NCBI GenBank assembly: GCA_034509425.1
Contig: JAVTVJ010000049.1
Location: 682,001 to 746,000, forward strand
Origin: Eopsaltria australis
Taxonomy: Eukaryota; Chordata; Aves; Passeriformes; Petroicidae
DNA length: 64,000 nucleotides
Reading direction: 5' to 3'
Shown: in pieces, positions 24,403-35,834 of the stretch
Position numbering within the stretch: position 1 is the stretch's first letter
Layout: each line of letters begins with the position of its first letter
Translations under genes and position numbers: made by a program
The notes under the pieces: generated by a model
What the model was told of the DNA's origin: nothing
Seen by the model: the letters and a program-made list of their open reading frames with translations, nothing else
The model's database searches: none

Positions 24403-25955
24403 ATCTTAAAACCAGTGTTAAGAGGATGAGCCAAACTTTGGATCAGTGATGACATCGTCTTGTTAGTGGTAAATTGCAAGTGTCTCCAGCTGTATCCTCC
24501 TTGCACTCTGAAATGCTTTGGATGATGTCTGTGAGTACAATCTATTGTGGAAAGATGCATGGTGAGTGAATAATTAAAAGTATCTATGCCATTTGATGTA
24601 CTTATGCAACCCTGAATTCCAACTGTCTTCTCAATTAAATACAAATAATTAAAATGCCAACTATTAGCATCCTGTAATTATGACTCTTAGCAATTCCATC
24701 ATTATCCACTCATTTCCCTACGTGATAATACCCACCTGGAGAGAACCTTGTATCTGCAGTCTTCAGTAACCAGCAGGGTGTTGGATTCTTTTTCTTTATT
24801 TGATAAAAGAATAGAACGTTAATAATAATCCTTCAGACATAGCTTGCATGTTTCAATTCCAGAAATTGTTTCACTCTAAAACAATAAGAAGACGTGTTTG
24901 AGCCAAAGCTGATTTAGTGAGTTTTAAATAATGTTACATATGATTTAATAGATTATAGTTTTAATAAATCCTTGTCCATTTTAACATGTGCATATTCAGT
25001 ACTGTTATACTGAGAATAGGTTTTTTACTGATCTAATGGGTAGCTTAAAATTAAATATATTGGGTGTAGTTTTATGCATTAAAAAATTACACTGCAATCA
25101 GTACAAATGTTTTGAATAACCTGTAAAGAACATGGTTATTCCTACCCCACCTTTACTTAGAGTGTTGATATTTATGATTTGATTAATATTGCATTTCCTT
25201 TTATTCTGGAATCTGACATTTTCAACTGAAGTTGCTTTCTTGTCTGATTTCAGGTGTTCAGGTGCTGTGCTGGGGTGGAACTTGTTTGGGTGCTCCTTAC
25301 TAATCAGGGCTTGCTGACTAGTGAAATGCCATATTAGCAGTGTAGGAAGTTACACAGTTCATCTGCCTAATGAGCCAAAATACCAACCATCCATCCCAGC
25401 TTCAAGCTGCTGTGTGCTGAATTTCAGTAAGAGATGTGGCCCTACTAACTGTACTGATCTTTAGGGACTCAAACAAGGGTTGCCTTGTTTCCATCTGCTT
25501 GTGCAGACCCTTGGGCAGTGCCTTTCAGGACGTATCTGGTGTTACAGCATCCACCTCATGAGTGTCACATGTGATATGCAAGAATTAAGAGCCTGAAGCT
25601 GCCATTCAGCTGGGACAGTTCACACCTGGAAGCAACCGAGTCCCTCGTTATCCCACACCATGTAGCCCATGTCAGGACACCTTTGTGCCATCTTTGTCTC
25701 CTGTCAGGCTGCAGCTGCTCCAAGCTGCCTCATTTTCCACAATATTCCCTTAATTGCCAACATCCAGTTTATCCTACCACATGAAAGGTGTTAGGTAATC
25801 CCAGTGGACACTACTGAAATACTCCTAGAACTGCCAAAGGTGAGGTGAGTTCAAGCTTTTACTGTCATTCTTCTGTAAAGACTGGTGTAGCAGAGAGCAG
25901 AATGCTATTAAACTATAGAGATACTAAAATCTATAAATAGAAACAGTGAGCTCAT

Positions 25956-26023
25956 GCTTCTTTCTTCCTCCTAGTCTTTCTCTGTTTCTTTTTGTCTCTG
26001 CTTCTCTTTTTCTCTTTCACTGT
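25956..26023. repeat. polypyrimidine tract (T/C on plus strand)
   Basis: About 65 bases are composed almost only of C and T in CTTT, TCTC and TTCC words, with a few interrupting purines. It is a low-complexity tract. It contains no AG immediately downstream that opens into a coding frame, so I do not read it as a splice acceptor. Confidence 0.7.
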
Positions 26024-27530
26024 CATTGCAAATGCTGAAAAATGCTAAAATGTGAAATGCCTTGCTGAATTCTGGGAAAACTAATAAACATTTCCATAGT
26101 AGCTGGACAATTGACTGTATAAGGTTTAGTGTCATAAAATGTACTTTCAAATTAGTATCAAATGATATATGAATGCCACATTTTCCTAAGTATCTCAGAA
26201 AGCATTCATCAGCACAGTCTGAGTAGGAACAACTTAATTTTTTTTGTCAGCAGTGCTTTATTTGTTTTAATTTGGTCTGTACATATTTCCATGACAACTA
26301 AGAGAAAAATAAACTCTTAACCAAAATTCAGTGAAAGCAAGACAAAACAACCTACTTTGGTTCATGCTGCTCTGATAAATGTTTGGCAATCAGCTGTGAA
26401 TAATTTTTTTTCTGTAACAGAACTTTTATTTATTCTCTTACTTTAAAAAAACCAAAAGTGGGGCATTTATGGGAATTTGGCAGATTGTTTCTTCACAAAG
26501 TTTTGTTTTGAAACATTTACATTTATAGATTTTTCTTCTTTTTAATGCTAATGATTGTTGTCTTGGGTTTAAAATTTGCTATATCTGTTTTTCTAATCTG
26601 TCTTGAAGAGATCTTTAAATACGACTGAGCTAAAAAGACAAGACATAAAAGTCGAATGTTCTGTGCTGTGCTGTTACGTTTCCTTGAAGAGATGCATTTT
26701 GTTTGCCTGGGATGGCTTATATTTCTCCCAACTAAGTATATCAACACCCTCTAGAAAAAAAATGGAGATACTTCTGACTGGAAGCATCAGATCTCACAAC
26801 TCATTGGCAGATTCATTAGGCACAATTTTATTGTGTCTTCATACAAACTAACAGCATGTGCAAATCATTGTAGTGTTTCATCTTTGATTCTCTGTGATGG
26901 GAATCTATTTAGCAAGCTTAAAGCTATAAACTTCTTTTATAAATACAGTTTCCCAACATGCGGAAAAGAAGAAAACCACAAAAATAGAAGTAGTAAGTGA
27001 AGCTAGAAGCCAGGTCCTGACTTTAGGGATTGAAAAACTACCTGTTTTTCAAGGCAGTATTGACAGGAACTGTTATTTGTCCTCTGTCACAGAACCATTG
27101 CTACTGGCCTTCGAGTTAAATTTTGAAGTTAGGTGATTTGGACACAAACTAGCCCTGGAAAATAAGGTTGCTGGTCTGTGAAATTAGTAGTCCTACTCAA
27201 AAAAAGGAAAAAGCCACAAACACAAAACCAAAACAAAACAGTTAATTTGGGTAGATCTGACAAATAGAAAATTGGATATATTTGGGTTTGAGAAATATTT
27301 TGTCTTTAAAAATGTGAATTACCACTTTCTCAGATGCCCTTATTATCAAAACCTACTGAATATGTAATTTTGGGATAGAATTTTCTTTCTTTACATGAAT
27401 GTGACTGCAAACAGCTTGCTGTGAAAATTAAATATTGACTATTTGTCAACCTCTTTATGCTTGGTAGTTCTGACTTCTTGCCTAAATCATATGGTACTCC
27501 TTCTGTCTAGTTATCTGATGACTTTAAAAA

Positions 27531-27564
27531 GGTATTAACAAAAGGTATTGAGGTATTAACAAAA
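27531..27564. repeat. short direct duplication
   Basis: GGTATTAACAAAA occurs at 27531-27543 and again at 27552-27564, separated by GGTATTGA. A third partial copy (GGTATTGA) forms the spacer. Replication slippage is the likely origin. Confidence 0.8.
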
Positions 27565-28340
27565 GAAAAAATGTCAGCAATCTCTGCATAACTCAGGAAC
27601 AAAGAACTGTAGAATTTTGTACATGTTTTCTGACAAAAAAAGTGTAAAATTAGACTGATTTATGATTTAATTTGTGAACAGATACATTTAAAAATAATTT
27701 TTCTTAAAAAAAGTATATTTACATGTATAGAAATCTTACTGTAAAGTCTGAGATCAGATTATTTTTGGGTTATTGAAACATATTTGATGATGTGGTGTCT
27801 TCCCTCACTAATTTACCACTATGTGCGAGTATCTTCCTGCCAAACCTGCCTTATTCATGCAGATAGATCCATCTGGGTTGGAGTTTGCTTCCAAATGTGA
27901 GAATTCATCCAAGAAGCAGTCTTATTGTGAAGGAGATCGAGTGTGCTCAATGCAGGAGGCAAAACAAAAAAACCCCTAAGCTATTCTTCAAAATTTAGAT
28001 ACTGTTTCCTAAAGGTAAACTTGATGAACGTTTTGTTTTAAAAAATTAAACAGAAGCAATTCATCCAGGGACAAAGTGAATTCATTTTAAGTTCAGAAAA
28101 TAATTATTGTATGATGTTGTTCACTGAGCTTCACAGGTTAGTTTGGCTGACTTGGTCTTTGAATATATTTCTCAATAGCCTCTTTTTGCTGTACTTTCTT
28201 GTATCAAAAATAGCTTTTTAAAATAGTTCTGTTTAATCTATGTGAAAAGTCAGGAAACACAGTTTTATGCTAGCAAAAAGTAACAGCAGACCTACATTTG
28301 CCCTACATTTGAAAGGCAAAGTGCATCTTTTGCTTAAAGC

Positions 28341-28722
28341 TGAAAGATGGTTAGCCTGGTGACCTCCTGCAGCAAGGGGCTTGACCAACCAAGGGATTGG
28401 AGTCCCAGCCAAGGGATGGATCTTGCACATGTGGATGATCTGACTGCCTTTGGTGGGGTTTACTCCTGGTATTCTGCAACAGAACAGATTGCTGTGCTTA
28501 GCAGCACCGTGAGACCAAGGAAATTCAGACATAATGGGTTATTATTGGTTGTGGGTGATGAGAATTCACTGTGGCTGCTAAGCAGATATGCAAGGAGAAG
28601 TTGCTGGCTGCAGGCTGGGTTGCAGGCCAGGTACCCATGTAAAAATAAACTGCTAGATACTAAAGACTCTAAATCCTTATTTACAGTGTCTCTTACGGTA
28701 ATATCACCACATGCCACAGCAG
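28341..28722 (+). mobile_element. probable solo LTR of an endogenous retrovirus
   Basis: A GC-richer block of about 380 bases has a 3' part that looks like an avian ERV LTR R/U5 region. A canonical poly(A) signal AATAAA lies at 28644-28649. It is followed by ACTAAAGACTCTAAATCC-like text, a GTGTCTCTTACGGTAATATC block and a CCACA-type end near 28718. The upstream part shows no coding sequence. GGTTA flanks the block at 28349-28353 and 28722-28726 and might be a target duplication, but the inner ends would then not be the usual TG...CA. No gag/pol/env neighbours it. The open frames at 28347-28727 (plus), 28233-28532 and 28460-28717 (minus) lie within or overlap this block and are incidental. Confidence 0.5.
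28644..28649 (+). terminator. AATAAA poly(A) signal of the probable LTR
   Basis: The canonical hexamer is placed about 70 bases before the presumed 3' end of the LTR-like block, the position expected for the R region. It would be a cleavage/polyadenylation signal only if the LTR is transcribed. Confidence 0.35.
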
Positions 28723-30288
28723 GTTAATGAATAACCTCAGTCTGGGCTATGCATTATCTGCAAGATTGGGCTTGGCTTTTCTTACCTAGAAGACATTAGA
28801 AAAAAAAATTGAGAACAGTGGGGGCATGTGAATGGCATTCAAAGTATAGTCACCCTTTGTTGCCTTTTGTTTGTCCTAGAATTTTATTAATAGACATCCT
28901 GAGAGTGTTTAATTGTTTATTTTAATTGAGAATAAAAGCCTCTGAATATGGTTTATTCAGATTATTTCAGAAGATAAATATCTATGTCTGTTTATAAAAT
29001 TGGATGTAAATGATATATTGTTTTTTGGGTCAATAGCATTTTAGATCTTAAAGAATAAAACACATACTGAAAATGTATTTCCTACACAGTTTCACCTCAT
29101 AATTTTCTGTGGTCATAGTAAGTATATCCAAGTGTTATAATGCATTTTGCTTTCTGTGGCATCAAAAGTATTACAGGCCAACATAAAGTTAGGCAGGACA
29201 CACCTATTAGTTCTTGTTATTTCCACTACAACAAGTGTTCTTACAGCAAAGCCCCTGCCTGTCCTGGGTACCCTTCAGCTCTGCCCTTTGTGTTCTTGGA
29301 ATTTAGCTGGGGCAGCCAAGTTGTGTTTCAGAGGATGTTATTTTGGCTAAGTGTGGTTATGTTTAGAGGGAAAAGCAACAGGTAAAGCTGCATCCTACCT
29401 TTCATTTTAAACTGTGGTTAAGGCTCAGGTGGTGTGTAATCATGCTCTGCTTATGATGATTGCCTTGGGTTTAAGTTGGGATTTATGGAAGGTAGAAGTT
29501 GTGCCTTCTACACTATTATGGTGCATTTCTGGGGATTTTATTGCTGTCATCAAGACCGGTTAAATTCTACTCTTACACTGTCATGGCTGTGATTCCTGGG
29601 CTATGTGCTTCTAATTAAGAACAAATAAATTGTACTCTTAATCAAAAGCCATAACTTAACATACATTTTATATATATGGAAGTAATAGACTGCTATAAGC
29701 AACTTTCTCTGCAGTGCAGGTGTTTGGAATCAGGATTTCAGCCCTAATCTGGCCCATTGGAAGGGCTAGAAATAGGAAGGAAGTTGAAACAAATCTGAAA
29801 AATGTCTTGTCTTTCATAAGGTTTTCCATTAAGAATGAAGTGTCCCCTATGCAATCTGTAACAAGAAAATCATTGGGGAATTTTGGGTTGTGGTTTGAAT
29901 TGCCTTCTCTGTGTAAAAGAAACTTGGACTTAGAAAATTATTGTGAGCTGTATAGATGGGTGGGAACTATAAGAAATGAATATATGTCCTAAAAGGACAC
30001 AGAATTGGAAAAATTGTGACTACCAAAGACTACAGAAGGAGAAAGAAAAATTAAATACCTAACGAGATCAGAAAGGAGCAAATTCAGTAAAGTTGTAAGA
30101 CTTAATCTTAATTTTTCTATAATTGTATTAAAAGGCCAAACGATTCTGGCCTCTTTTTTTTTTTTTCTTCAAGGGGAGGCAAAGCTGGCAAAATGTCATG
30201 CAAGTTATTTTATTTGTGCAAACCACTATTTAGCATTTCCTGTGCTACAGCAACATATGGACTTCTATTTGGAAAAACAGGGAAAGAT

Positions 30289-30323
30289 CAGCACTGATAT
30301 TTGGAGAGAGCAGCACTGATATT
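30289..30323. repeat. short direct duplication
   Basis: CAGCACTGATATT is present at 30289-30301 and 30311-30323, with 9 bases between. This is a local duplication immediately left of the palindrome at 30365. Confidence 0.8.
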
Positions 30324-30364
30324 CTCTACAATTGTTAAAATTGTTATGATGGCTAAAAATACCA

Positions 30365-30384
30365 CCAGTTGCTATAGCAACTGG
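30365..30384. promoter_or_regulatory. perfect 20-bp palindrome containing an X-box-like RFX site
   Basis: CCAGTTGCTATAGCAACTGG equals its own reverse complement over all 20 bases. The inner 14 bases (GTTGCTATAGCAAC, 30368-30381) match the symmetric RFX X-box (two inverted GTTGC/GCAAC half-sites with AT-type spacing; the ideal form is GTTGCCATGGCAAC). A symmetric X-box is the arrangement preferred by RFX dimers. No CpG island or exon is adjacent, so if functional it would be a distal element or an alternative promoter component. Confidence 0.45.
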
Positions 30385-32039
30385 AATTTGAAGGCTCACA
30401 TATTCCTGCTGCTTCTACTCCCTTTCAAAAATTTATCAAAACAAACCTTTTCTTGCCCATAAGTCATAATCTTTAGCTGTTATATTAGCTGGTTTACATA
30501 ATGCATATTTCCTTCCTGCTTAATTGAGTTACTTAAGGAAAAAAGCACACAGGAACCTACTTTATAACCTGTAAGCATAAATAGGTTGCTTATAAATGTT
30601 GGGGTTGAAAAATAAATAATTTCAACAATCCAAAGAATTTCCTAAGCACAATAATAAGCACAAATAAGTGTTTTTTTGCTATTATAAATATACTTTAAAA
30701 TGTTGAATATTCAAGGTGTGATACAAGGTAAGTGTAAATATCCAACATCTGTTCTCTTAAGTTCTACATCTGGCTGATTTTTCTTTTTTTTTTCTTTGAC
30801 ATTCTTCAGCTTAGCAAATTCTGATCTCTTGTTTTCTATCTGCATTTTGCTAGCTGTGTCCTGGGATAGCTTTTTAAAAAAATTCTGTCTTAGGCTTGAC
30901 AATATTTAATTAGTATCTTTGACAATTTCTTTCACTCTGATTTTTCCTTGAGCATGACATTATGTACTAAACTAAACAGCATCTCTCTGAAAGGCAAAAC
31001 CATTTTTATCAATTAATAGCTTTGTTTTTGTATAGTGTGCTCACATCTGTGGTGTCATTTCTAGAAAAACAATTCTCCTTGAACTGTTTCAATATTTCTT
31101 ACTGATCAGCTTTTTTCCTGCCCTTGCTGTTTCTCAGTAGAGGTGTCTGTGAGGAATTTCAATCAACTTCACCCGATGATTGGTGGCAGTAAGGCTTTGT
31201 AGATTGAAGCTGGCTGTAAAGGCAAAGTCTCAGGCCGGTGGCTAAATGATGGCATGAACAGTCCAAGCCAAACAAAACTCTCTCTTCTGTGTCTAAGATA
31301 AATCAAAAGGTTGTGTAGTCCAGAGTAAGATTTACATTTTAGGATGTGAATACTACCTAACAAGCATATTGTGGGACCAGATATCTGAGCTTACGGTATC
31401 AGGATGGGTTTGAGAATTGTGTCCACGGATTTGGAGAGCCTCAATAAATTACAGTATATTTTTGGCTGAATTTTTAACAACTACCAATTTTATTTCATCC
31501 TGAGTGGATTAAACATAAAGCTACAAATATCCAAATTTCCAACGATGGGCAAAATTCTTTTTATTATCTTTTTAAATGAAATTTTTCTTTTATTTCTTTC
31601 TATCTGCAAAAGGTACTAATGAATATGGTGCCTGTTTGAGGCATTGAGCTCATCCCATACATAAGAAAAACTCAGGCCCTTTTTCTGTATAAAATTCAGG
31701 GGCCTACTATCTGCTTTCTGCTTACACCCAGTTTGCTTGGTATGACAGGATGAAATTTGCCCAAGAGCTCAAGATTGACCTTGTGCTGCCCTTACTGAAG
31801 TCAGAGGTTCTTTTGCTACTGAGAGACAGGATTAGGAGCAGATATGATGGAACATAGAGCTCTTTAGAAGGCATTACAAAACCTGTTTCTGGCTTTTAAT
31901 TTGCCTGTAATAAAGAGGCAAAAGCAGTGAGAATATAGTTTTTGTGATCTTTATTTGCTGCTGAATGTTTATCAAACTTGAAAGCGATGTGCCATGTAAG
32001 AGTGGTGCACATACTGTGCTCTGTTTTCAGGACTGGTGC

Positions 32040-32056
32040 AAAAAAAAAAAAAAAAA
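32040..32056. repeat. A17 homopolymer
   Basis: Seventeen A are followed by GAAAATAAAG. I searched by eye for a retrocopy body to the left and recognised none. Confidence 0.85.
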
Positions 32057-33136
32057 GAAAATAAAGCCAAAGCGTTTTAATTAGCTCTTGCTGTTATCTT
32101 AGAAATTAAATGCTTAAAAGAGCTGAATGAATGTGGGGATCTTAAATATTTTATCAGTGATTAGGAGTGTATTTGGTTTATATTGATTTATATATGTTGG
32201 TAATTCTCTGTAAACATCAATCTTTATTCTTCATATATTGTGACTCAGCAATCATACATTGCTTGCTTGCCACTAGAGTCATTAGCAGATTCTTCATCTT
32301 TCCTTTTATAAAAAAAATTAACCAGAATTCATCAAATCTCCATCTTACTCAGGATTTAAAATATCCTTCCTCAGGCAAAACTAACTTTTAAATTTGAAAA
32401 GGAATTTCATAAATTGCTTTTCTGTTAGCAATCAAGAACTAAGAGAATTATTTTTTTATCCCTTAAAATTGAATAAATGTGTAGTTCATTCACTATGGTT
32501 CTAATTGGATGCAATATTTTTTAGAAGTTTTTAAAGAAGTTTATGTATCATCTGGTAAGTATTTGGATAAGTCGATTATATGGTTTAGAATTATATCAAA
32601 TGACATTGAATTTGAATCCCTTCAGCAGTGTGGAAAGAAGTTTGATCTATCCAAAGCCAGAGGACACTTGCATTTCAGCTCCAGAATACCAACCAGGTAT
32701 TTCTACAAGATTTTGCCCCAAATTAACAGTGATCTCTTAGGGATGGGTTATTTTAATGACTAAGTTTAAAAGTTCCTATTCTAAAACAAATAGATTGATA
32801 CAAACTTGAAAAATATATCAGGGAGAAATTCCCAAATGTTGAGTTAATGGCGAAATATAATCTCTTCTCCAACAAATTTAAACCAATAAGTTAAATTTAA
32901 AAAGCCTTACCATTCAGATACCATTTATTTTTTCCCTTTTTAGAAATCATTTCCCTTTTAGAAGTCATTGTTATATGTGCAAATTTATTCTGTATTTCAT
33001 ATACTTTAGAGCACATATGAGCTTAATTTTGTTTGAGGGTTGAGGTTCCATTATCCAGCTAGTAAAAACCAAGCAAAATTTTAAATGTTATCTGACTGGA
33101 GGGTGAAGTACCTTGCCTATTTTGAGGAGCACTGTG

Positions 33137-33150
33137 GTTTCCGTAGTAAC
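33137..33150 (+). promoter_or_regulatory. RFX X-box-like site
   Basis: GTTTCCGTAGTAAC matches the X-box pattern RYYNYY-NN-RRNRAC at every defined position and contains a CpG in its spacer region. There is no neighbouring promoter feature. It is one of three such sites within about 18 kb, the others being at 15193 and 30365. Confidence 0.3.
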
Positions 33151-33669
33151 AGAAGAGGAGCCTATCAGCATGCAGAGCTTAATATTCCCTTCTATTTCTG
33201 TTTTGTATATATTTAATAGTAGAATGCTTGGAATATTATAGCTCCTTAAATATAGATGTATAACTGCTAGTATTTGCACTTCTAATTACTGTACCTATAA
33301 ATTGCAGATCAAGATGATAATCATCAATATATTGACATGGAAACCACTATAGTTGGCATTTCTTACTGAACAATGTGGTATTTCAGTTTTGAAGTAAGAG
33401 AAAGGATCTTTATCATTTTATCACTGCCATTCATTCACTGAGAACATGTGGGATTACTTTGAGCATGGGTAGACCCATTGTATGTGCAGTATTTTACTAT
33501 CTATTACACAAAATTAGAGACCAGCTGGATTTCGTATGATGAGACATATAACTTCTGTCCAGGCTGGCCAGAGATCCAGACTGTACAACAACAATACCTT
33601 GAACACCAGCAACTACACCTTGAAAAGTGAAGAAGATTTACTGAAATAGGAGAAAAATTTTTAGAGTTC

Positions 33670-33980
33670 TTCCTAGAAGGAGAACTAAGTCGACTGGGCT
33701 TATCTCACCTAAAGAGAAGAGAAAAAAGAGTTTCAGAGAACACTATTTTTTCAAATACATAGAAGGAAGCAGGAAAATTGAAGGGAACTGTTCATCATGG
33801 GGAGGTAGGATCAGGCAAGAATTAAACAGTTCAGATTTCAGCAAGGAAGTTTTCTACTACATATTATTGGAAACTTGCTAAGGGTGAAGATAATAAAGAA
33901 CTGAAATAAATTGCCTATAACGTTTGGAGTTTCTACTTTGGAAACCTTCAAGAAGTGATTGCTTGTAGATCTGTCAAGTT
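33670..33980 (+). mobile_element. ancient CR1-like LINE 3' end (strongly diverged)
   Basis: The sequence follows the order of a CR1 3' UTR in sense orientation, but with heavy divergence. GACTGGGCTTATCTCACCTA then AAGAGAAGAGAAAAAAGAGT corresponds to the 'gaactgggcttgttcagcctggagaagagaaggct' block. TTCAGCAAGGAAGTTTTCTA corresponds to the 'aggaagaaattcttta' block. AAGAACTGAAATAAATTGCC, with TTTGGAAACCTTCAAGAAGT about 24 bases further on, corresponds to the 'gaacaaattgcc...ggaggttttcaagaa' block. The 3' tail is no longer recognisable. Old amniote CR1/L3-type elements decay to this level. Alignment against ancestral CR1 consensi would settle it. Confidence 0.5.
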
Positions 33981-35814
33981 GATTTCTGCCTTCAGGCACA
34001 GTTAAGGACAAAACAAGTGCTTTAATTCCTATCTGCTAAGATTCCTGGATCATTTTCTTTGACAAATTAACTGTGAGACTTCTAAATACAGTTAATATAT
34101 TTCATCAGTGAGTGTTTCAATATAAGCCAAGAGAAGACAAAGAAGCACTATTAACAAAAGGAATAAAAGAGAGAGTGGTTCAGAGAATAGGATATATCTC
34201 AGAGCTGTTATATTACTACTACCAAAAGTGTTGAGGTTTTTACAGAGAGTTTTATAAAAGATAATCTAGTACTACTGAAACTGTGGTTTTGAAATGCCCG
34301 TTTCTGACAATATATGCTGTAATTCAAAATAATAATAGAATAAGAGAACATTAATACCTTCCAAAATCAAATTTATTAGACAGCAAATCTACTATTTTAT
34401 TTAGCAATACCTCCCAGTTTTTTGCTATTGCGTATTGTAAATTTTCAGCAATACATATATTGAGGTACTTCAGTACAAACAATCCTCTCTCCTCCACCAG
34501 GTCTTTGTGTATAAATAGGTTCAATGTGTATCACAAATTATTCACAGATTGCACTGGAAGGCAGCGTCAGTTGATTTTAGAATACACTTCAGAATCTGTG
34601 CAGCAGACGTTGGCAGGTCTTGAGAATGAGCCATTTCAGGTGTCATTTCCTAGTTAGTGACTTCTGCCTGGCTTCTGAGACCTACAAAGAGCTTTCTCTG
34701 TGACTGTATTTCTCTGTGAGAATTTAGAACAGCACACTAGGATTGGAATGTGCATATAATCTCCAAATCACACTGCTGCCTCCTGATAAACCCAGCTAAA
34801 CTAGGTAATAGTGCATCTCGTAGCCAATTCTGTCCTGCTTAATAGTCCACAAACAACTTATGATAACACAGTTGAAGCAATGAATAATAAAACAGCAGAT
34901 GGAAATAAGTGTCAGTGCAAGCAGAATAATGCACGCCTGGGTCATAAACTGTGACTGCTGCTGCTTTGGGAAGGTTTGTCTCTAGAACACCTTTTTGGTA
35001 AACAGAGCAGAGCTAGTCAGCATTCTTACTAATTCTAGATTATGTGGTTCATCAGAAAACTCATTCTCCTGTGCTTGTTTTTGTGCCTGGTCTTCAAATG
35101 GTCCTCATGACCTCGCCCGTGACTGATTCTCTGCCTTGATACATCTCAGACATGAGACAGTAGAGCAAATGGAGTAAAGAGAACGAATGAAGTATATACA
35201 GCTAGGGAAAGAGTTTTCTCCCAGACACTTTATTCTCACAGTTTCAGCATTCCTACAATTCATCATTTTGACTCAGGCAATGCGGCACACATACACTGAA
35301 CTGATACCTTCTTCCTTCCATCCCAAAAATTCACAAGTGGTTTGCCTTGGTTATGTGATCTCATCACCATTTTGCTTTTCTAGGTACTGACTTATCGCTG
35401 CCATGTTTACTTCTGCTTTGGCCACTTTCTCTAAATTTCTCCATCCTTCTGCATCGTGATTTTTGAAGCTGTGGGAAAGACATATCCAGCAGAAGTAGAT
35501 AGAAAACAGGGACTGGGTACCTAGAGAGTAGTTGGTATTCCTATTAAACTGAGTTAAATAAGGCATTAAGTACCTTATCTTTTGTCACTGTGTGTCCCCC
35601 TGCATCCAATAAAGGATGGGGTTTCTCCTTGCCCTCCTTTTGATGCTAATGTATTTATAGAAACATTTTTATTGTTTTTTATGGTAGTAGCCAGATTAAG
35701 TCCTAGTTGGGGTTTGTGCCTTCTAATTTTCTGCCTCTATGACGTCACAAGATCCTTATAGTCCTCCTAAGGTGCTTACCCCTTCTCCCCTTCTTCCAAA
35801 AGTCATAAATAGTC
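33981..35814. other. unique non-coding stretch, no gene recognised
   Basis: No exon or identifiable repeat. A non-repetitive block at about 34870-34995 combines an E-box (CAGATGG), AATAATGCA words and a CTGCTGCTG run, and looks like possible conserved regulatory DNA. Open frames at 35187-35390 (plus) and 35351-35566 (minus) are short and unrecognised. Confidence 0.6.
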
Positions 35815-35834
35815 TTTTTTTTTTTTTTTTTTTT
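35815..35834. repeat. T20 homopolymer at the 3' edge of a CR1 fragment
   Basis: Twenty T in a row. On the minus strand this is A20 directly following the CR1 ORF2 fragment, which ends at about 35835. It may be a chance simple repeat or a genuine poly(A) tail. Confidence 0.9.

Larger units (their letters stand above)
24403..28340. other. unique AT-rich non-coding stretch, no gene recognised
   Basis: No exon or clear mobile element was recognised. A GC-richer, non-repetitive block lies at about 25250-25790 and a pyrimidine-rich tract at about 25956-26023. Open frames (for example minus strand 24381-24644 and plus strand 26603-26851) are under 90 codons and look incidental. A tandem 13-base duplication occurs at 27531-27564. 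Confidence 0.65.
28723..33665. other. unique AT-rich non-coding stretch, no gene recognised
   Basis: Five kilobases without a recognisable gene or young repeat. Contents of note are a 13-base direct duplication at 30289-30323, a perfect 20-bp palindrome at 30365-30384, A17 at 32040-32056, an exon-like open stretch at 32626-32696, and an RFX X-box-like site at 33137-33150. Open frames (for example plus 29714-29992 and plus 32509-32763) are under 95 codons and show no domain I recognise. Confidence 0.65.

Noticed and set aside
32040..32056. A17 tract considered as the tail of a processed pseudogene
   Set aside because: The preceding 300 bases contain no sequence resembling an mRNA body that I recognise.
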